Of a stretch of DNA of 64,000 bases, positions 42,701 through 50,712 are shown piece after piece. Position 1 is the stretch's first letter; each line of letters opens with the position of its first letter. The notes below the pieces were generated by a model, which ran no database searches, was not told where the DNA came from, and saw only the letters and a list, made by a program, of their open reading frames with translations. The DNA lies in NCBI GenBank assembly GCA_963693315.1, contig OY856186.1:98116556-98180555 (forward strand). Direction: 5' to 3'. This stretch comes from Diogma glabrata (taxonomy: Eukaryota > Arthropoda > Insecta > Diptera > Cylindrotomidae). A program made the position numbers and the translations under genes.

Positions 42701-44355
42701 CAAAATTTCACTCTCAACCCCCTCAAAATAACATTTGAAATGATGAGCCGACCGCTATAGTTTTCATTCAATCTTTACAACATTGCCCATAACCATGAAT
42801 TGTTTCAAATTTTTTCTTTTGTAATGTTCGAAGTTAAGGGAGTTATCAAAACCCCCGATATATCATAGCCATACCCATTCACGCCATTTGCAATAAACAA
42901 TGAACATTGCCATATGCAAAAAATGGGATTAGTGTTTTTGATTAAATATCAACAAAACTAAGCAGTCGAAAAATCAATGAAATTTTCTTTGAAATATTTT
43001 GATCTTTTTCGATTTTTCTAAACCAAACTCCATTTCTTACAAAAAACTTTTGTTTTACTATCTCCTTATCTATGTACATAAAATATAGATGAAAACAAAT
43101 ATTTTAATTTTTTTCGTTATCAGTAGGCGTGGGAAAACACATTGAAAATCTGTAGAAAATTTCAACTTGATAGCACTTATAGTTTGTGAGTAAATTGATT
43201 TTGTAGAAATTCGGACGGACACCGAAGTCTCACATTAGGGTACCATTTTTTCTTTTTTAAAGTACGGAACCCTAAAAACATATAAAATCGAAAAAGTTTT
43301 TCAGAACTTAACAAAAGAACAGAACAGAACTGAACTCATTTTATTTTAAAAAAATATTATTTATATCCTGGCAAAAATTCTTGTCGGAATTTTTGTTAGG
43401 ATCTTACATGAACTATAAAAGATGCTATGTGAATCTTGTATGATCTTGTAAACTTCTTGTCCCAATTTTCTACAAGAAATGATCATGATCATGTAGGTTC
43501 CTACCCTGGCAAAAATTCTTGTAGGTAGGAATTTTTGTTAGGATCTTACATGAGCTACAAAAGATGTAAATCTTGTATGATCTTGAATGATCTTGTAAAC
43601 TTCTTGTCTCAATTCTCTACAAGAAATGATCATGATCATATAAGTTCCTATATAATTTTCCTGCAAGAATTTTCGGGAGGGTATGCACCAGCTCTAGGGT
43701 TTAATTTTGCGAACATAAATGTAAGAGACGAAATTCTCCATGCTAACTCAATTTTCGGTGCTAACACAAATTAAAAACATTTTGTTTTATTTCATTTCAG
43801 GCCTTTGCAATACTTTCAGATAAATTAGAACCTCTAGTTGATGGTGTTCGGAAAAATAAGGATCATTGGCTTGAATTAGCACAAAATGTACAAAAAAATA
43901 ATTTAAAACGAAGCAACAATAATGCAACAATGAATATAACTATTCAACAAACAGTAAATAATAAAATATTAATTAATAATAATAATAATTTAAACAATAA
44001 TAATAATAAAAATAGTAATAATTTTAGTATGAATAACAATAATATTAATAATAACAATAATAATTTGAATATAAATAATAATAAGTTAAATAATATTAAA
44101 TTATCAACAACGACGGAAATAACAAATCAATCACCAAATGAATTACAAAATATGCGTACAAATAATTTATGTTCACAACAACAGTTAAATAATGAAGAGG
44201 TTCTGTTAAGTCATCAATTGCATAATCATACACAAAATTCTGTAGATACGTGTTATTCAAAAATTGTTGGAAAATTAAATAACATTGATACCAACATATT
44301 GACATTGAATACCTTAAAATTAAATGGTTCAATAATAGAGCCTAAGTTAGAGTAA
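27572..44355 (+). CDS. Pde11: Dual-specificity cyclic-nucleotide phosphodiesterase 11 (spliced, 5' end not found)
   Basis: The gene hydrolyses cAMP/cGMP to 5'-nucleotides. Twelve exons (27572-27730, 38428-38628, 38694-38791, 38859-38922, 39291-39449, 39506-39682, 39763-40017, 40419-40528, 40593-40781, 40846-41065, 41123-41206, 43801-44355) all have GT/AG junctions with the frame kept throughout, giving 756 codons with a stop at 44,353. Counting from the first visible codon: end of GAF-A 1-60 with the NKxnFx3DE motif (N39 K40, F47, D51 E52), GAF-B ~110-245 with the same motif (N222 K223, F229, D233 E234), and the catalytic domain ~330-580. Catalytic residues: H354 (proton donor) and H358 in HNWRHAF, signature HDx2Hx4N (H394 D395, H398, N403), metal Asp D506, and the nucleotide-binding Gln Q559 with F562. 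The C-terminal ~140 residues are Asn-rich. Assignment to PDE11 rather than PDE5/6 rests on remembered similarity to fly Pde11. Upstream exons and the promoter are missing. Confidence 0.93.
27958..28020 (-). repeat. Scrap of the non-LTR retrotransposon 3' UTR
   Basis: The minus strand has CATCAACACCTTAGAACACA, then TGTTGTTGTGGGA, matching the 3' UTR copy at 6,548-6,745. Truncated at both ends. Lies in the 10.7 kb Pde11 intron. Confidence 0.6.
28402..28682. repeat. Long near-perfect hairpin (~121-bp arms, ~38-nt loop) in a Pde11 intron
   Basis: Arm 28,402-28,522 begins TTGTAACTTACTAAAAAATA. Arm 28,561-28,682 is its reverse complement with about two mismatches. A diverged third copy of part of the arm follows at ~28,735-28,830 (GAGACCATTTTTGTAGAGCG). 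If the intron is transcribed this would fold into a long double-stranded RNA stem. Confidence 0.9.
29020..31520 (+). repeat. Tandem array, ~625-bp compound unit, ~3.7 copies
   Basis: GTTTGTTGGGAGCA.A..CATTCGT.CGTGAA (sub-unit B) recurs at 29,184, 29,811, 30,437 and 31,041. The related sub-unit A (GGGAGCATACAGACTTCATT) recurs at 29,647, 30,266 and 30,900. Each unit also has AACTTCCGGTTTTTCACTTC, then CGGTAAA. ORFs of 60-95 codons are present but are not conserved between units. The array ends at ~31,320 and is followed by a unique tail (ATATATCCAGAACA, GCTGTGGTGAAGT, CATCAGCGTCGCAATA) that is repeated after the second array at ~37,850. Confidence 0.85.
32600..32690 (-). repeat. Scrap of the non-LTR retrotransposon 3' UTR
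   Basis: The minus strand reads CTTAAAAGATTTTTATGTGT, TGTTGTAGCTCATATTGTAA, T and CTCCTACACAGCA, matching the end of the 3' UTR copy at 6,548. No poly(A) is evident. Confidence 0.6.
33291..33389. mobile_element. 99-bp MITE with CAAATTCTGTAACTGTG.AG inverted ends
   Basis: Left CAAATTCTGTAACTGTGGAG, then CGGTGAAGTG, is mirrored by CACTTCACCGCTTCACAGTT, then ACCTAATTTGG. The spacer is about 37 nt. The same ends bound a larger copy at 55,351-59,316, of which this looks like an internally deleted derivative. Confidence 0.75.
35820..36140 (+). repeat. Interspersed repeat family 'GTCAACGGTAGCACC', copy 3 (uninterrupted)
   Basis: Gives the intact order: ACAACCCTGCG, GGCAATAGCAGTGAGATATC, GGGTGCTGACGGATTCATTA, TCAGTCAACGGTAGCACCCT, then TTATTGGCAACCCAATTGTTG-like end. 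It serves as the empty-site reference for the MITE at 642-1336. A 61-codon frame with [20 protein letters not shown] resembles the 434-641 frame. Confidence 0.8.
36236..36890 (+). repeat. (TTGGAC)n hexanucleotide tract of ~500 bp with degenerate GACTCA-like tail
   Basis: About 57 uninterrupted TTGGAC units from ~36,256 to ~36,600, then imperfect units to 36,770 and a decayed GACTCA/GACTTA tract to 36,890. Because the unit is 6 nt, it is open in several frames (LG, DL, QV dipeptides); these are not genes. Lies in a Pde11 intron. Confidence 0.95.
36895..37850 (+). repeat. Second, shorter copy of the ~625-bp array and its unique tail
   Basis: GTTTGTTGGGAGCATACACC, ATTCGTTCG at 37,134 (sub-unit B) and GGGAGTATACAGGCTTCGTT at ~37,395 (sub-unit A) match the array at 29,020-31,320. 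The sequence after 37,640 matches the tail after that array (CCAGAACGTTTTGTTTGCAG, CATCAGCGTCGCAATA). Array and tail therefore moved or duplicated as one unit. Confidence 0.8.
37851..38427 (+). other. End of the 10.7 kb Pde11 intron, nothing recognised
   Basis: AT-rich sequence without repeats I could pair. It ends in the acceptor of exon b. Confidence 0.6.
38428..38628 (+). CDS. Pde11: Pde11 exon b: GAF-A end, linker, start of GAF-B
   Basis: 67 codons from [20 protein letters not shown] to SLIQCQRVQ. Acceptor CCTCATTTTTCAG, donor GTATAG. Reading through the donor gives an immediate stop, so splicing to the next exon after a 65-nt intron is required. Confidence 0.9.
38694..38791 (+). CDS. 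Pde11: Pde11 exon c: GAF-B
   Basis: It starts [20 protein letters not shown] and ends in SISRT plus a split serine codon (AG|T). Donor GTAAGA. The short 65- and 67-nt introns on either side carry normal GT/AG ends. Confidence 0.9.
38859..38922 (+). CDS. Pde11: Pde11 exon d: GAF-B
   Basis: 64 nt completing the split serine and encoding [20 protein letters not shown], then E. Acceptor TTTTTTAG, donor GTATGT. This short exon has no long open frame of its own. It is recognised from continuity of the GAF-B domain. Confidence 0.88.
39291..39449 (+). CDS. Pde11: Pde11 exon e: GAF-B core
   Basis: 53 codons starting [20 protein letters not shown], including [20 protein letters not shown] and ending NKFDDL, which supplies the NK of the cyclic-nucleotide motif. 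Acceptor TTTTTTTTTAG, donor GTAAAC. Confidence 0.9.
39506..39682 (+). CDS. Pde11: Pde11 exon f: end of GAF-B and connecting helix
   Basis: 59 codons starting [20 protein letters not shown] and ending [10 protein letters not shown] and DE complete the NKxnFx3DE motif begun in the previous exon. The intron before it is only 56 nt. Confidence 0.92.
39763..40017 (+). CDS. Pde11: Pde11 exon g: start of catalytic domain
   Basis: 85 codons. Contains [20 protein letters not shown], then [10 protein letters not shown], with the proton-donor and first metal-binding histidines. Acceptor ACCTTACAG, donor GTTAGT. Confidence 0.93.
40419..40528 (+). CDS. Pde11: Pde11 exon h: metal-binding signature
   Basis: Encodes [20 protein letters not shown], then [16 protein letters not shown] and a split lysine codon. 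This is the PDE signature HDx2Hx4N. Alanine stands where I recall glycine in the fly protein (IIAC versus IIGC), a mild change. Confidence 0.93.
40593..40781 (+). CDS. Pde11: Pde11 exon i: catalytic domain
   Basis: It completes the split lysine, then [34 protein letters not shown] and [10 protein letters not shown], with a split arginine at the donor (AG|GTAAAT). The EHHHF segment is conserved across PDE families. Confidence 0.93.
40846..41065 (+). CDS. Pde11: Pde11 exon j: catalytic domain
   Basis: [11 protein letters not shown], then [20 protein letters not shown] with the metal-coordinating aspartate, and [21 protein letters not shown]. Donor GTAAGT. Intact, no stops. Confidence 0.93.
41123..41206 (+). 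CDS. Pde11: Pde11 exon k: nucleotide-binding glutamine
   Basis: 28 codons [28 protein letters not shown]. The glutamine in MMQVGF is the invariant purine-binding Gln of PDEs, and the phenylalanine three residues on is the hydrophobic clamp. A 2.6 kb intron follows. Confidence 0.9.
41760..42240 (-). pseudogene. Decayed transposon endonuclease (EEP fold) in the last Pde11 intron
   Basis: The minus strand reads [39 protein letters not shown] (to 41,910), then after a frame break [15 protein letters not shown], a stop, and [17 protein letters not shown] (~41,770). The order Y.SP, IGDFN, HE.T.IDNIF, FF..HK is that of exonuclease-endonuclease-phosphatase domains from transposable elements. The family (Helitron-associated or non-LTR) cannot be decided here. 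Stops and a frame shift make it inactive. Confidence 0.6.
42580..43280. repeat. Diverged repeat ending in ACGGAACCCTAAAAA
   Basis: 42,600-42,780 resembles, in reverse, the ~265-bp unit near 8,730-9,500 (CTATAGTTTTCATTCAA). 43,130-43,275 resembles the arm of the foldback at 5,326-7,719 (TTATAGTTTGTGAGTAAAT, ACGGAACCCTAAAAA). This looks like one old family represented three times in the window. Non-coding. Confidence 0.5.
43365..43690 (+). repeat. ~140-bp direct duplication with CCCTGGCAAAAATTCTTG ends
   Basis: CCTGGCAAAAATTCTTGT, then GGATCTTACATGA.CTA, AAAGATG and TCTACAAGAAATGATCATGA, TCAT, occurs twice (~43,368-43,500 and ~43,506-43,645). The final CAAGAATTTTCGGGAGGGTA is an inverted match to the start, so the pair may form one small transposon. 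Confidence 0.65.
43801..44355 (+). CDS. Pde11: Pde11 last exon with asparagine-rich tail
   Basis: The first ~27 codons ([27 protein letters not shown]) finish the catalytic domain. The remaining ~155 codons form a low-complexity tail with many Asn runs encoded by AAT/AAC repeats (~43,915-44,100), then a less biased part ending EPKLE and TAA. The tail is lineage-specific and expected to be disordered. It is not in the catalytic core. Confidence 0.88.
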   Translation, partial: AFAILSDKLEPLVDGVRKNKDHWLELAQNVQKNNLKRSNNNATMNITIQQTVNNKILINNNNNLNNNNNKNSNNFSMNNNNINNNNNNLNINNNKLNNIKLSTTTEITNQSPNELQNMRTNNLCSQQQLNNEEVLLSHQLHNHTQNSVDTCYSKIVGKLNNIDTNILTLNTLKLNGSIIEPKLE

Positions 44356-45267
44356 ATTTCATGTTTCGTTTTTCCTAAAACACTTTGGACCAAATAATTG
44401 TTTTTTTTTTTTCAAGCACGAGAAGTTTTTTCATTCAATGCCAACACTAAAAGCTCAATTAAACTTAATTAATTGAATTTTCTGAAATAATTAGTTGTTG
44501 CGGTTCGAATCGATCGAATGTGTTCAATAACTATGCTTTACTTTAGTAAAAAATTAGGCAGTTGAATTATGTGATTTGAAATTTCACTTTTGTAAATAAT
44601 TCAGAATTTCCTTTTTATTTGTTTAATTGAGTTAAAGAAAAAATGAAATCGAACACTCAAATCACTTTAGTTGCTGTATTTATTTGAAGTATTTGGCTAC
44701 GTAACTTTAATTCAATTAAATCGAACTCCTATTAAATCTTTATTTTAAAACTCCATTCATATTTGTTTGAATATATTTTATTGGAAATATTAACAATTTC
44801 AAAAATTGTTATTGTTAGAATGTATGACACTTAAACGATGAACCAATATAGTTGTGTGAGATTGACTTTTATCTTTGCTTTAGTTAAAAAATGTTTACAA
44901 TGTAACACTAATGTCAGTACTGCAAATTGTGTTTAGACTATTCACATGGCATAAATATTTGGTGCAACAGTAATTTATTTTTATTAAAAGTTTTTGGAGC
45001 TAGGCTCAATATTAGTTTTAAGCTCTAAACAACTGTGTTGGTGGTATTGATATTTTAAAATATTTCAAACATTTGATTTAAAACACCAAAGGCTTAAGGG
45101 ATCAAAATGCTTGGTAATTATAAAGCCCTATTTTACTTAATTATTAGTGCATATCTTTACCTATGTCTTTTCTTTTTATTTTAAATGAAATTTATTGACC
45201 TATTCGAAAGTTGTTACGTAAACGTAAAATAATGAATATTTAAATTTTAAAAAATAAATCAAATAAA
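44356..45267 (+). other. Pde11: Probable Pde11 3' UTR
   Basis: AT-rich sequence after the TAA with no other gene on this strand before the repeat at 45,750. The first canonical AATAAA sequences are at 45,253-45,258 and 45,262-45,267. A variant ATTAAA lies earlier (~44,734). The true end needs RNA data. Confidence 0.45.
45253..45267 (+). terminator. Pde11: Candidate polyadenylation signals (two AATAAA)
   Basis: AATAAA occurs twice within 15 nt, ~900 nt after the stop codon, on the coding strand. In such AT-rich DNA this motif is common, so the assignment is tentative. Confidence 0.35.
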
Positions 45268-45749
45268 TATATTTTTACACCAAAAATTTTAATTAAAGAT
45301 ATTTAAAAAAAAAAATTAATATAACTTGTGCACAAAAATTAAAAAAAAGTTTTTAAGTAATTAAATTTAATATAAAACTATCCTATATAAAAATATTTAT
45401 TTCTGTTCCTATTTTTCGAACAACAAAACAGAATTTATTCCGTTATCAATTTTTGTAATATATATTAAATTATTAAATCAGTAAAACTATTAAAAAACAA
45501 AGATATCAATTATATATTATTATTAACTTTAGAAATTACTATAATAATTATTATTATTATTTATATTACTTTAAAAAACTAATTATTAATTATATTTATA
45601 TGATTTTCTGTTACTTGACGAATTTAATAATTTAATTTAATTAGAATTAATAAATACATATTTAAATATTAAATTAACTATACATTTTACTTTAAACCAA
45701 ATTAAATTATTTTAATATTTTTTTTTCTTTTTATCGGTACATATTTCAG
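45268..45749. other. Very AT-rich stretch, nothing recognised
   Basis: Poly-A/T and TAATTA-rich sequence between Pde11 and the next repeat. No open frame or pairing element. Confidence 0.5.
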
Positions 45750-45975
45750 ATAAAACGTAAGCCAAGCCCTATATGCGGATGAACTATCTTCAGTCAACCT
45801 TCAGTCTTAGCTATAGAATATTCCTTGTTGATTTCACGCTATTGCTTGCTCAGAGAAACGAACCTTCATATAACACTACCTGGGTTTAACTCATTGAGGA
45901 AGACAGTACGTCATATAATCGGGGAACATGCCACTACCTGGCTTGATTATTGGCAACACAATTTTTGTTTGGTTC
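45750..45975 (+). repeat. Interspersed repeat family 'GTCAACGGTAGCACC', copy 4
   Basis: Contains CGGATGAACTATCTTCAGTC, then AACCTTCAGTCTTAGCTATA, ACGCTATTGCTTGCTCAGAG, AACGAACCTTCATATAAC and GATTATTGGCAACACAAT. The block CGGTAGCACCC is deleted. Same order as the other three copies. Confidence 0.7.
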
Positions 45976-46096
45976 CTGCAAATTAAAAAAATATTGGTTT
46001 CGACCTCTAATTTTATTTTTATTTGTTTATTTGTCCTTCCTATCATGAAATATTGGCGTATGTTGTATTTTAATACGTGATAGGATTTATTATTAA

Positions 46097-47407
46097 GGTG
46101 ACCGTTTAAAGTGTGAAAATTATCGTGGCATCGCACTGTTGAACACTGCATATAAAATACTAGCTAATGTTGTACTTGCTCGACTCATCCCGTTCGCCGA
46201 ATCTATCATCGGTGACTATCAGTGTGGTTTTCGTCCCAACCGCTCAACCACAGATCAATGTTTTACATTAAGGATGATTCTGGAAAAATGTTGGGAGTAC
46301 AACATCAGCATTCACCAGCTCTACGTTGATTTCAGGCAAGCATATGATAGTATCATCCGCGACAACCTCTGGTCCGCACTCATATGCCTTGGTATCCCAG
46401 AGAAACTTGTTTCTCTGTGCAAACTCACAACATCGGGATCAAATTGTAGAATAGTAATCGAAGGGTCAGTTTCTGATCCTTTCGATATAACATCAGGTGT
46501 TCGACAAGGTGATGCACTCGCGCCCGTACTATTTAATTTGGCGCTGGAGTACGCGATAAGAAAAAGCCGAATTGAGACACAAAACTGCATATATAACAAA
46601 TCTAGTCAAGTTCTTGGCTACGCAGATGATATTGTGCTTCTTGGACGTAGAACAAGCGATATTAAGGATAGTCTCTCTCAGCTTGAAAGAAATGCTAAAC
46701 GGCTTGGATTATGCATCAACACCAGCAAAACTAAAGTGTTAACAACATCTAAGAACATACCTCCCGGAAATCTGGATACTGGCGACTATGAAGTGGAACG
46801 CGTGGAAAACTTCAAATACCTCGGGTCTGTAATAACATCGTCAAATGACATGCAGGCAGATATCAAAGCCCGTGTCTCTGCCGCATACAGAGTTTTCTAC
46901 GCATACTCAAAACTTCTGCGATCAAAACATCTTTCGCGGTCGTGTAAACTCACACTTTACAAAGCATTGATACGACCTGTGCTTACATTTGGAAGTGAAA
47001 GCTGGACACTGACTTCCTCCGATTGTAGAATTCTATCAACATTCGAGAGGAAGGTCATACGAACAATTTATGGTCCATGTAAAGTTGCTGAAAATCAGTA
47101 TAGAATCCGAATGAATCATGAAATCAGACAGCTTCTTGGAGGCTGCGATGTAATCGGATTCATTAAATCCAACCGGATTAGATGTTTTGGTCATGTAGAA
47201 AGGGCTCCATTGGAAAGAATGATAAAAAAAGCGTCCCAACAACAACCAGCTGGTGTTCGTCGAAGAGGAAGACCTAGACAACGCTGGCGTGATGACATCA
47301 TCCAAGACCTTCGTGATATAGGATGTCGAAACTGGGGTCAACTGGTCATGGAACGAGATGATTGGAAGCTGGTGGCACAGACGGCAAAATCCCTTCATGG
47401 GATGTAA
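46097..47407 (+). CDS. Non-LTR retrotransposon reverse transcriptase, 5'-truncated, frame intact
   Basis: The frame is open from 46,097 (after a stop at 46,094) to TAA at 47,405. It begins GDRLKCENYRGIALLNTAYK, the usual entry to the RT domain, so no real start codon is expected and the endonuclease half is missing. RT motifs: YVDFRQAYDS (~residue 75), GVRQGDALAPVLFNLALE, the catalytic GYADDIVLLG, LGLCINTSKTK, and FKYLGSVI in the thumb. The C-terminus has IRCFGHVER and RRRGRPRQRWRDDIIQDLRD, typical of RTE/craniofacial-development-protein-2-like elements. All catalytic aspartates are present, so this insertion is fairly young. Relics of the same or a related family's endonuclease lie at 1-200 and 62,640-63,150. 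Confidence 0.9.
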   Translation, partial: GDRLKCENYRGIALLNTAYKILANVVLARLIPFAESIIGDYQCGFRPNRSTTDQCFTLRMILEKCWEYNISIHQLYVDFRQAYDSIIRDNLWSALICLGIPEKLVSLCKLTTSGSNCRIVIEGSVSDPFDITSGVRQGDALAPVLFNLALEYAIRKSRIETQNCIYNKSSQVLGYADDIVLLGRRTSDIKDSLSQLERNAKRLGLCINTSKTKVLTTSKNIPPGNLDTGDYEVERVENFKYLGSVITSSNDMQADIKARVSAAYRVFYAYSKLLRSKHLSRSCKLTLYKALIRPVLTFGSESWTLTSSDCRILSTFERKVIRTIYGPCKVAENQYRIRMNHEIRQLLGGCDVIGFIKSNRIRCFGHVERAPLERMIKKASQQQPAGVRRRGRPRQRWRDDIIQDLRDIGCRNWGQLVMERDDWKLVAQTAKSLHGM

Positions 47408-47580
47408 ACGCCAGAGAGAGAGAAAATTTATTATTTAGTTATCGATTCTTTAAAAAAAAACATAAAAAACAAAAATTTCGTTCATCAACACATTAGCGTG
47501 ATGTTGTGAGACCTAGGTCTTAAAAGGTTTCTATTTGTTGCTGTGATACGTATTGCAATTCCTACTCGTTCATAAAATTT
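47408..47580 (+). repeat. 3' UTR of the non-LTR retrotransposon
   Basis: It follows the RT stop and contains TTTAGTTATCGATTCTTTAA, CATCAACACATTAGCGTGAT, GTTGTGAGACCTAGGTCTTA and GCAATTCCTACT. Five matching scraps (6,548; 27,958; 32,600; 54,861; and this one) let the UTR be recognised. The exact 3' end and tail are unclear. Confidence 0.7.
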
Positions 47581-47932
47581 ACTTTGTTGTTATAGACATT
47601 TACAACTATAAATTCAAACATAATTGACGAAAAAAAACCCGGCTCAGACGACAGACGAATTCTGGTTTGGAAATCTCTTATGTCGGAAAAAAATTTACTT
47701 TACATAATCCTAACAATACAAAACCGTGTAGGTTTTAAGATTTAAATTAAAGAAAAATAATATAAAATTAATTAACGTTAAACTTACAGTTATCACCTTT
47801 TGATGTGCTATCCAATCCATTATTATAGTATTATATTAAGAAACCCAAAATTTATCACATTGAATTTATTTCTGATGAAATTTTTAAACTTTTTGTATGA
47901 ACTGCGTGATAATAATAAAAGATTAAAACAAT

Positions 47933-48499
47933 TGGCAAGATTACTTTTACTTAGGCGCCAGCCAATTTTTTTTTAGTGCACTTTTATAAGCAAATTACAA
48001 CATTTTTTTTTGAAAATCAGTCCCGGGGACCAAGATATAGGCCTTTAAAAAAAAAATATCGTATAAAAATACACTTTTTTTACCAAATGTTGCAATTTAA
48101 ATGTTATCTTTGATATACAATTTCAAAGAATCAACATGAATAACTTAAAAAAAAATAATTATAACCTTAGCGGCCCACGTTATGACCATTTGAGGGAAGA
48201 TTACTTAGGCGCAAGTGGATTTTTTTTTGTTATTTTTATCGTAAATTAAGAAAATTTAGTAAAAGTTACAGTTTTGATCTGTTTATCTTATAAGCACATA
48301 GGAAATAAAGCAAAAATTAAAAAAACAGAAAAGTCTTGTCAAAACAGTGTAATTTTGTATGGATTTTGCTTTTTTCAAAGGCCTGTATTTTGGACCCCGG
48401 GGCTGATATATAACTCGTTTTGGTTTTATTCGCTTCAGTGAGTGATTCTATATCAAATAAAAAAAAATCTTGGCACCTAAGTAGAAGTAATATCCCCAA
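47933..48499. mobile_element. Foldback element with GATTACTT.TACTTAGGCGCCA arms
   Basis: The left arm (GATTACTTTTACTTAGGCGC, CA, then CCCGGGGACCAAGATATAGG, CCTTTAAAAAA) is mirrored by the right arm (TTTTTTCAAAGGCCTGTATT, TTGGACCCCGGGG, then GGCACCTAAGTAGAAGTAAT). A third copy of GATTACTTAGGCGCAAGTGG lies inside at ~48,199. No coding frame. No clear target duplication. Confidence 0.65.
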
Positions 48500-48641
48500 A
48501 CAATTCGTCTTATACACTTCAAAAATTTTTTATTAAAAAGATTCTAATATTTTCGAACTCTGAGAGTTCTTCCTCTGGAATAATTGTTTCTAAACTCATT
48601 ATTTTAAATAAAATTTTTGAAGTGTATTATGCGAATTGTTT
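48498..48641. repeat. Hairpin with ~35-bp arms
   Basis: AACAATTCGTCTTATACACT, then TCAAAAATTTTTTATT, pairs with AATAAAATTTTTGAAGTGTA, then TTATGCGAATTGTTTT. Adjoins the foldback element. Part of the arm resembles the hairpin at 24,898-25,070. Confidence 0.7.
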
Positions 48642-49643
48642 TAATATATTATTATTTCTGTGGCAAGATGTAACATCACATCGTTAGCGTTTATCGTATC
48701 GTATTTTACGATGAAGTGGTATGTTCTAACATTTACGATACGATCGTCGGCTAAGTATGGCAACACCAAGTTCTAAATTTTTTTAGAACGTTCTAAATCT
48801 ATTTCGAAATTTTTTCTAAAAGACAAATGTCATTCTGCAAATTTAAATTTATTTATTTTAATTTATTTTTTATTTTATTCAATTTTTTTATGTGAATAAC
48901 ATTTATACTTTCCTTAAAGTTACATTTTTAAAGTTAAATAAAATATTTAAAATTACGATATTACTATATATTTGAATGGGTAGAGTTGTCACACCAAAAT
49001 TTTTACTCACTCACAAACTATGTATATAAAAATAACCACATAAACCACATTTTTATAAATTTAATTTTTATTATTCAGTACCAACTAGTTTCGAACTTCA
49101 AAAGTCCATTGACACGGGTTTTTAACAACTGCATTTGAGGTAGTTACAATGTGCTATTTATATAAAAAAAAATAAGATCTAAAGGTAATAAAACTATTAT
49201 AAATTATTTAATATGAAGGTAAAATACACTAAAATAATGTAATAAAACAATAAAACATTAAGATTGAATTGTGACGTTAAAAACAGAAAAAAAACCAAAA
49301 TAAAAAGAGAAAGAATGAAAGGATTAATGGATATGAAAGTAAAAGCATAATAAAATAATATAATAAAACAATAAACATTAAGATTGAATTGTGACGTTAA
49401 AAAAGGGAAACAAAATAAAAATATAAAAAAAAAGAAAGAACGGATTAATGAATATGAAAGGAAAAGAACAGTAAAATAATATAATAACACAATAAATCAT
49501 TAAGATTGAATTGTGACGTTAAAAAACAAGAAAAAGAAAGAAAGAAAGGATTAAAGCAACTAATTAATATTAAGGATATTAAATAGTGGTTTCCATTTTT
49601 GATGTACAGATTTGATGATTTTTGAATTGTTTTTTTCTATTTT

Positions 49644-50712
49644 GTGTTTGTGGGATGTCATGTGTTGAGCGCTCGGAACACTCGCTCAGATACTCAACAA
49701 AACAACTGCATAAATTTTTTAGATATAAAGATAATAAGGAAACAGGACAATAGTTTAACATTCGGAATATTTAGAAAACCTACAAACACCAATAGGTATC
49801 GTCGACTCCAAAGCATTTACCTGTGTAACTACATTTTGAACAAATAGACATGAAGCGCAAAAAACGATTTATTGTGATTCTAAACTAGCTTGAAAAACAA
49901 AATTTTTTTATCAATAAATAAAAAAAAACTATTTCTTTTTATTAATTGATAGTAATTTTTTTTTTAAGCTTGTTTAGAATCGCCATAAATCATTTTCTGA
50001 GCTTCCTTTCCAGTTATCTAAAATGTAGTTACACGTAAATGCTTTGTAGCCGACGATATATCACAAAAGACTCATTTCACCATAATAGTCATCAAAAAGC
50101 TTTTCACTCCATGGCTCACCGCCTTTATAACATTCCAATGGAGAAAGCGGAATTCGAAACAGAGTATAAATTCATCCAAAACTCTGCCATAACAAACGGA
50201 TACTCGTTGGACTTTGCAGATCAGACTTTAAAAAAACATAAAAAAATACGAGATTGTGAAACTTAAACAAAAAGAATAAGTCTAACTTTTTATCCCAGCA
50301 TCACCAATAAAATACATAAAACTTTAAAAAAGCATCAAATAGAGCTAGTCACAATGCCTATTAGTACTTTAAAAAAAGAGCTAAACAACTATAAAGATAA
50401 GGAACCATCAGATACCAGATCCGGCATATACCAAATAAAGTGCGAAGGTTGCGATGACACTTACATCAGTCAGACTTCCAGAGAATTCGCAACAAGATTG
50501 AAGGGGCACGAGAAAGGGAATTCTAGCACATCTTGCGTCGCTCATGTGTTGAGCCACATACCATTAACACAAAATTGAATAAACCAATTCAAAAATCATC
50601 AAATCTGTACATCAAAAATGGAAAGTGGACGTATATGAGTCATATTATATGACTAAAACACAAAATTTAATAAACGCAGAAGATCCTCCAATAATATCAC
50701 CCCTATATCCTT
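49644..50712 (+). pseudogene. Penelope-like RT tail and GIY-YIG endonuclease, interrupted
   Basis: 49,710-49,798 encodes FLDIKIIRKQDNSLTFGIFR, KPTNTNRY, the end of a Penelope-type reverse transcriptase. A 258-bp MITE then interrupts it, and the frame resumes at ~50,059 with ITKDSFHHNSHQKAFHSMAH. The endonuclease, 50,354-50,578, has SGIYQIKCEGCDDTYISQTS, with the CxxC and later histidines of this family. The motif YIG is YIS here. After a frame break, TKTQNLINAEDPPI and a stop at ~50,712 close the frame. The N-terminal RT half is missing. Confidence 0.82.
49799..50056. mobile_element. 258-bp MITE inserted in the Penelope RT frame
   Basis: Ends TCGTCGACTCCAAAGCATTT and, inverted, TCGTCGGCTACAAAGCATTT. 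Arms are alignable for ~95 bp. Flanked by TA (49,797-49,798 and 50,057-50,058). Removing the element and one TA restores the reading frame through ...NRY|ITKDS..., which fixes the boundaries. Confidence 0.85.

Noticed and set aside
47036..47398. 120-codon and 92-codon minus-strand frames within 46,321-47,398
   Set aside because: Shadows of the reverse-transcriptase frame on the + strand.
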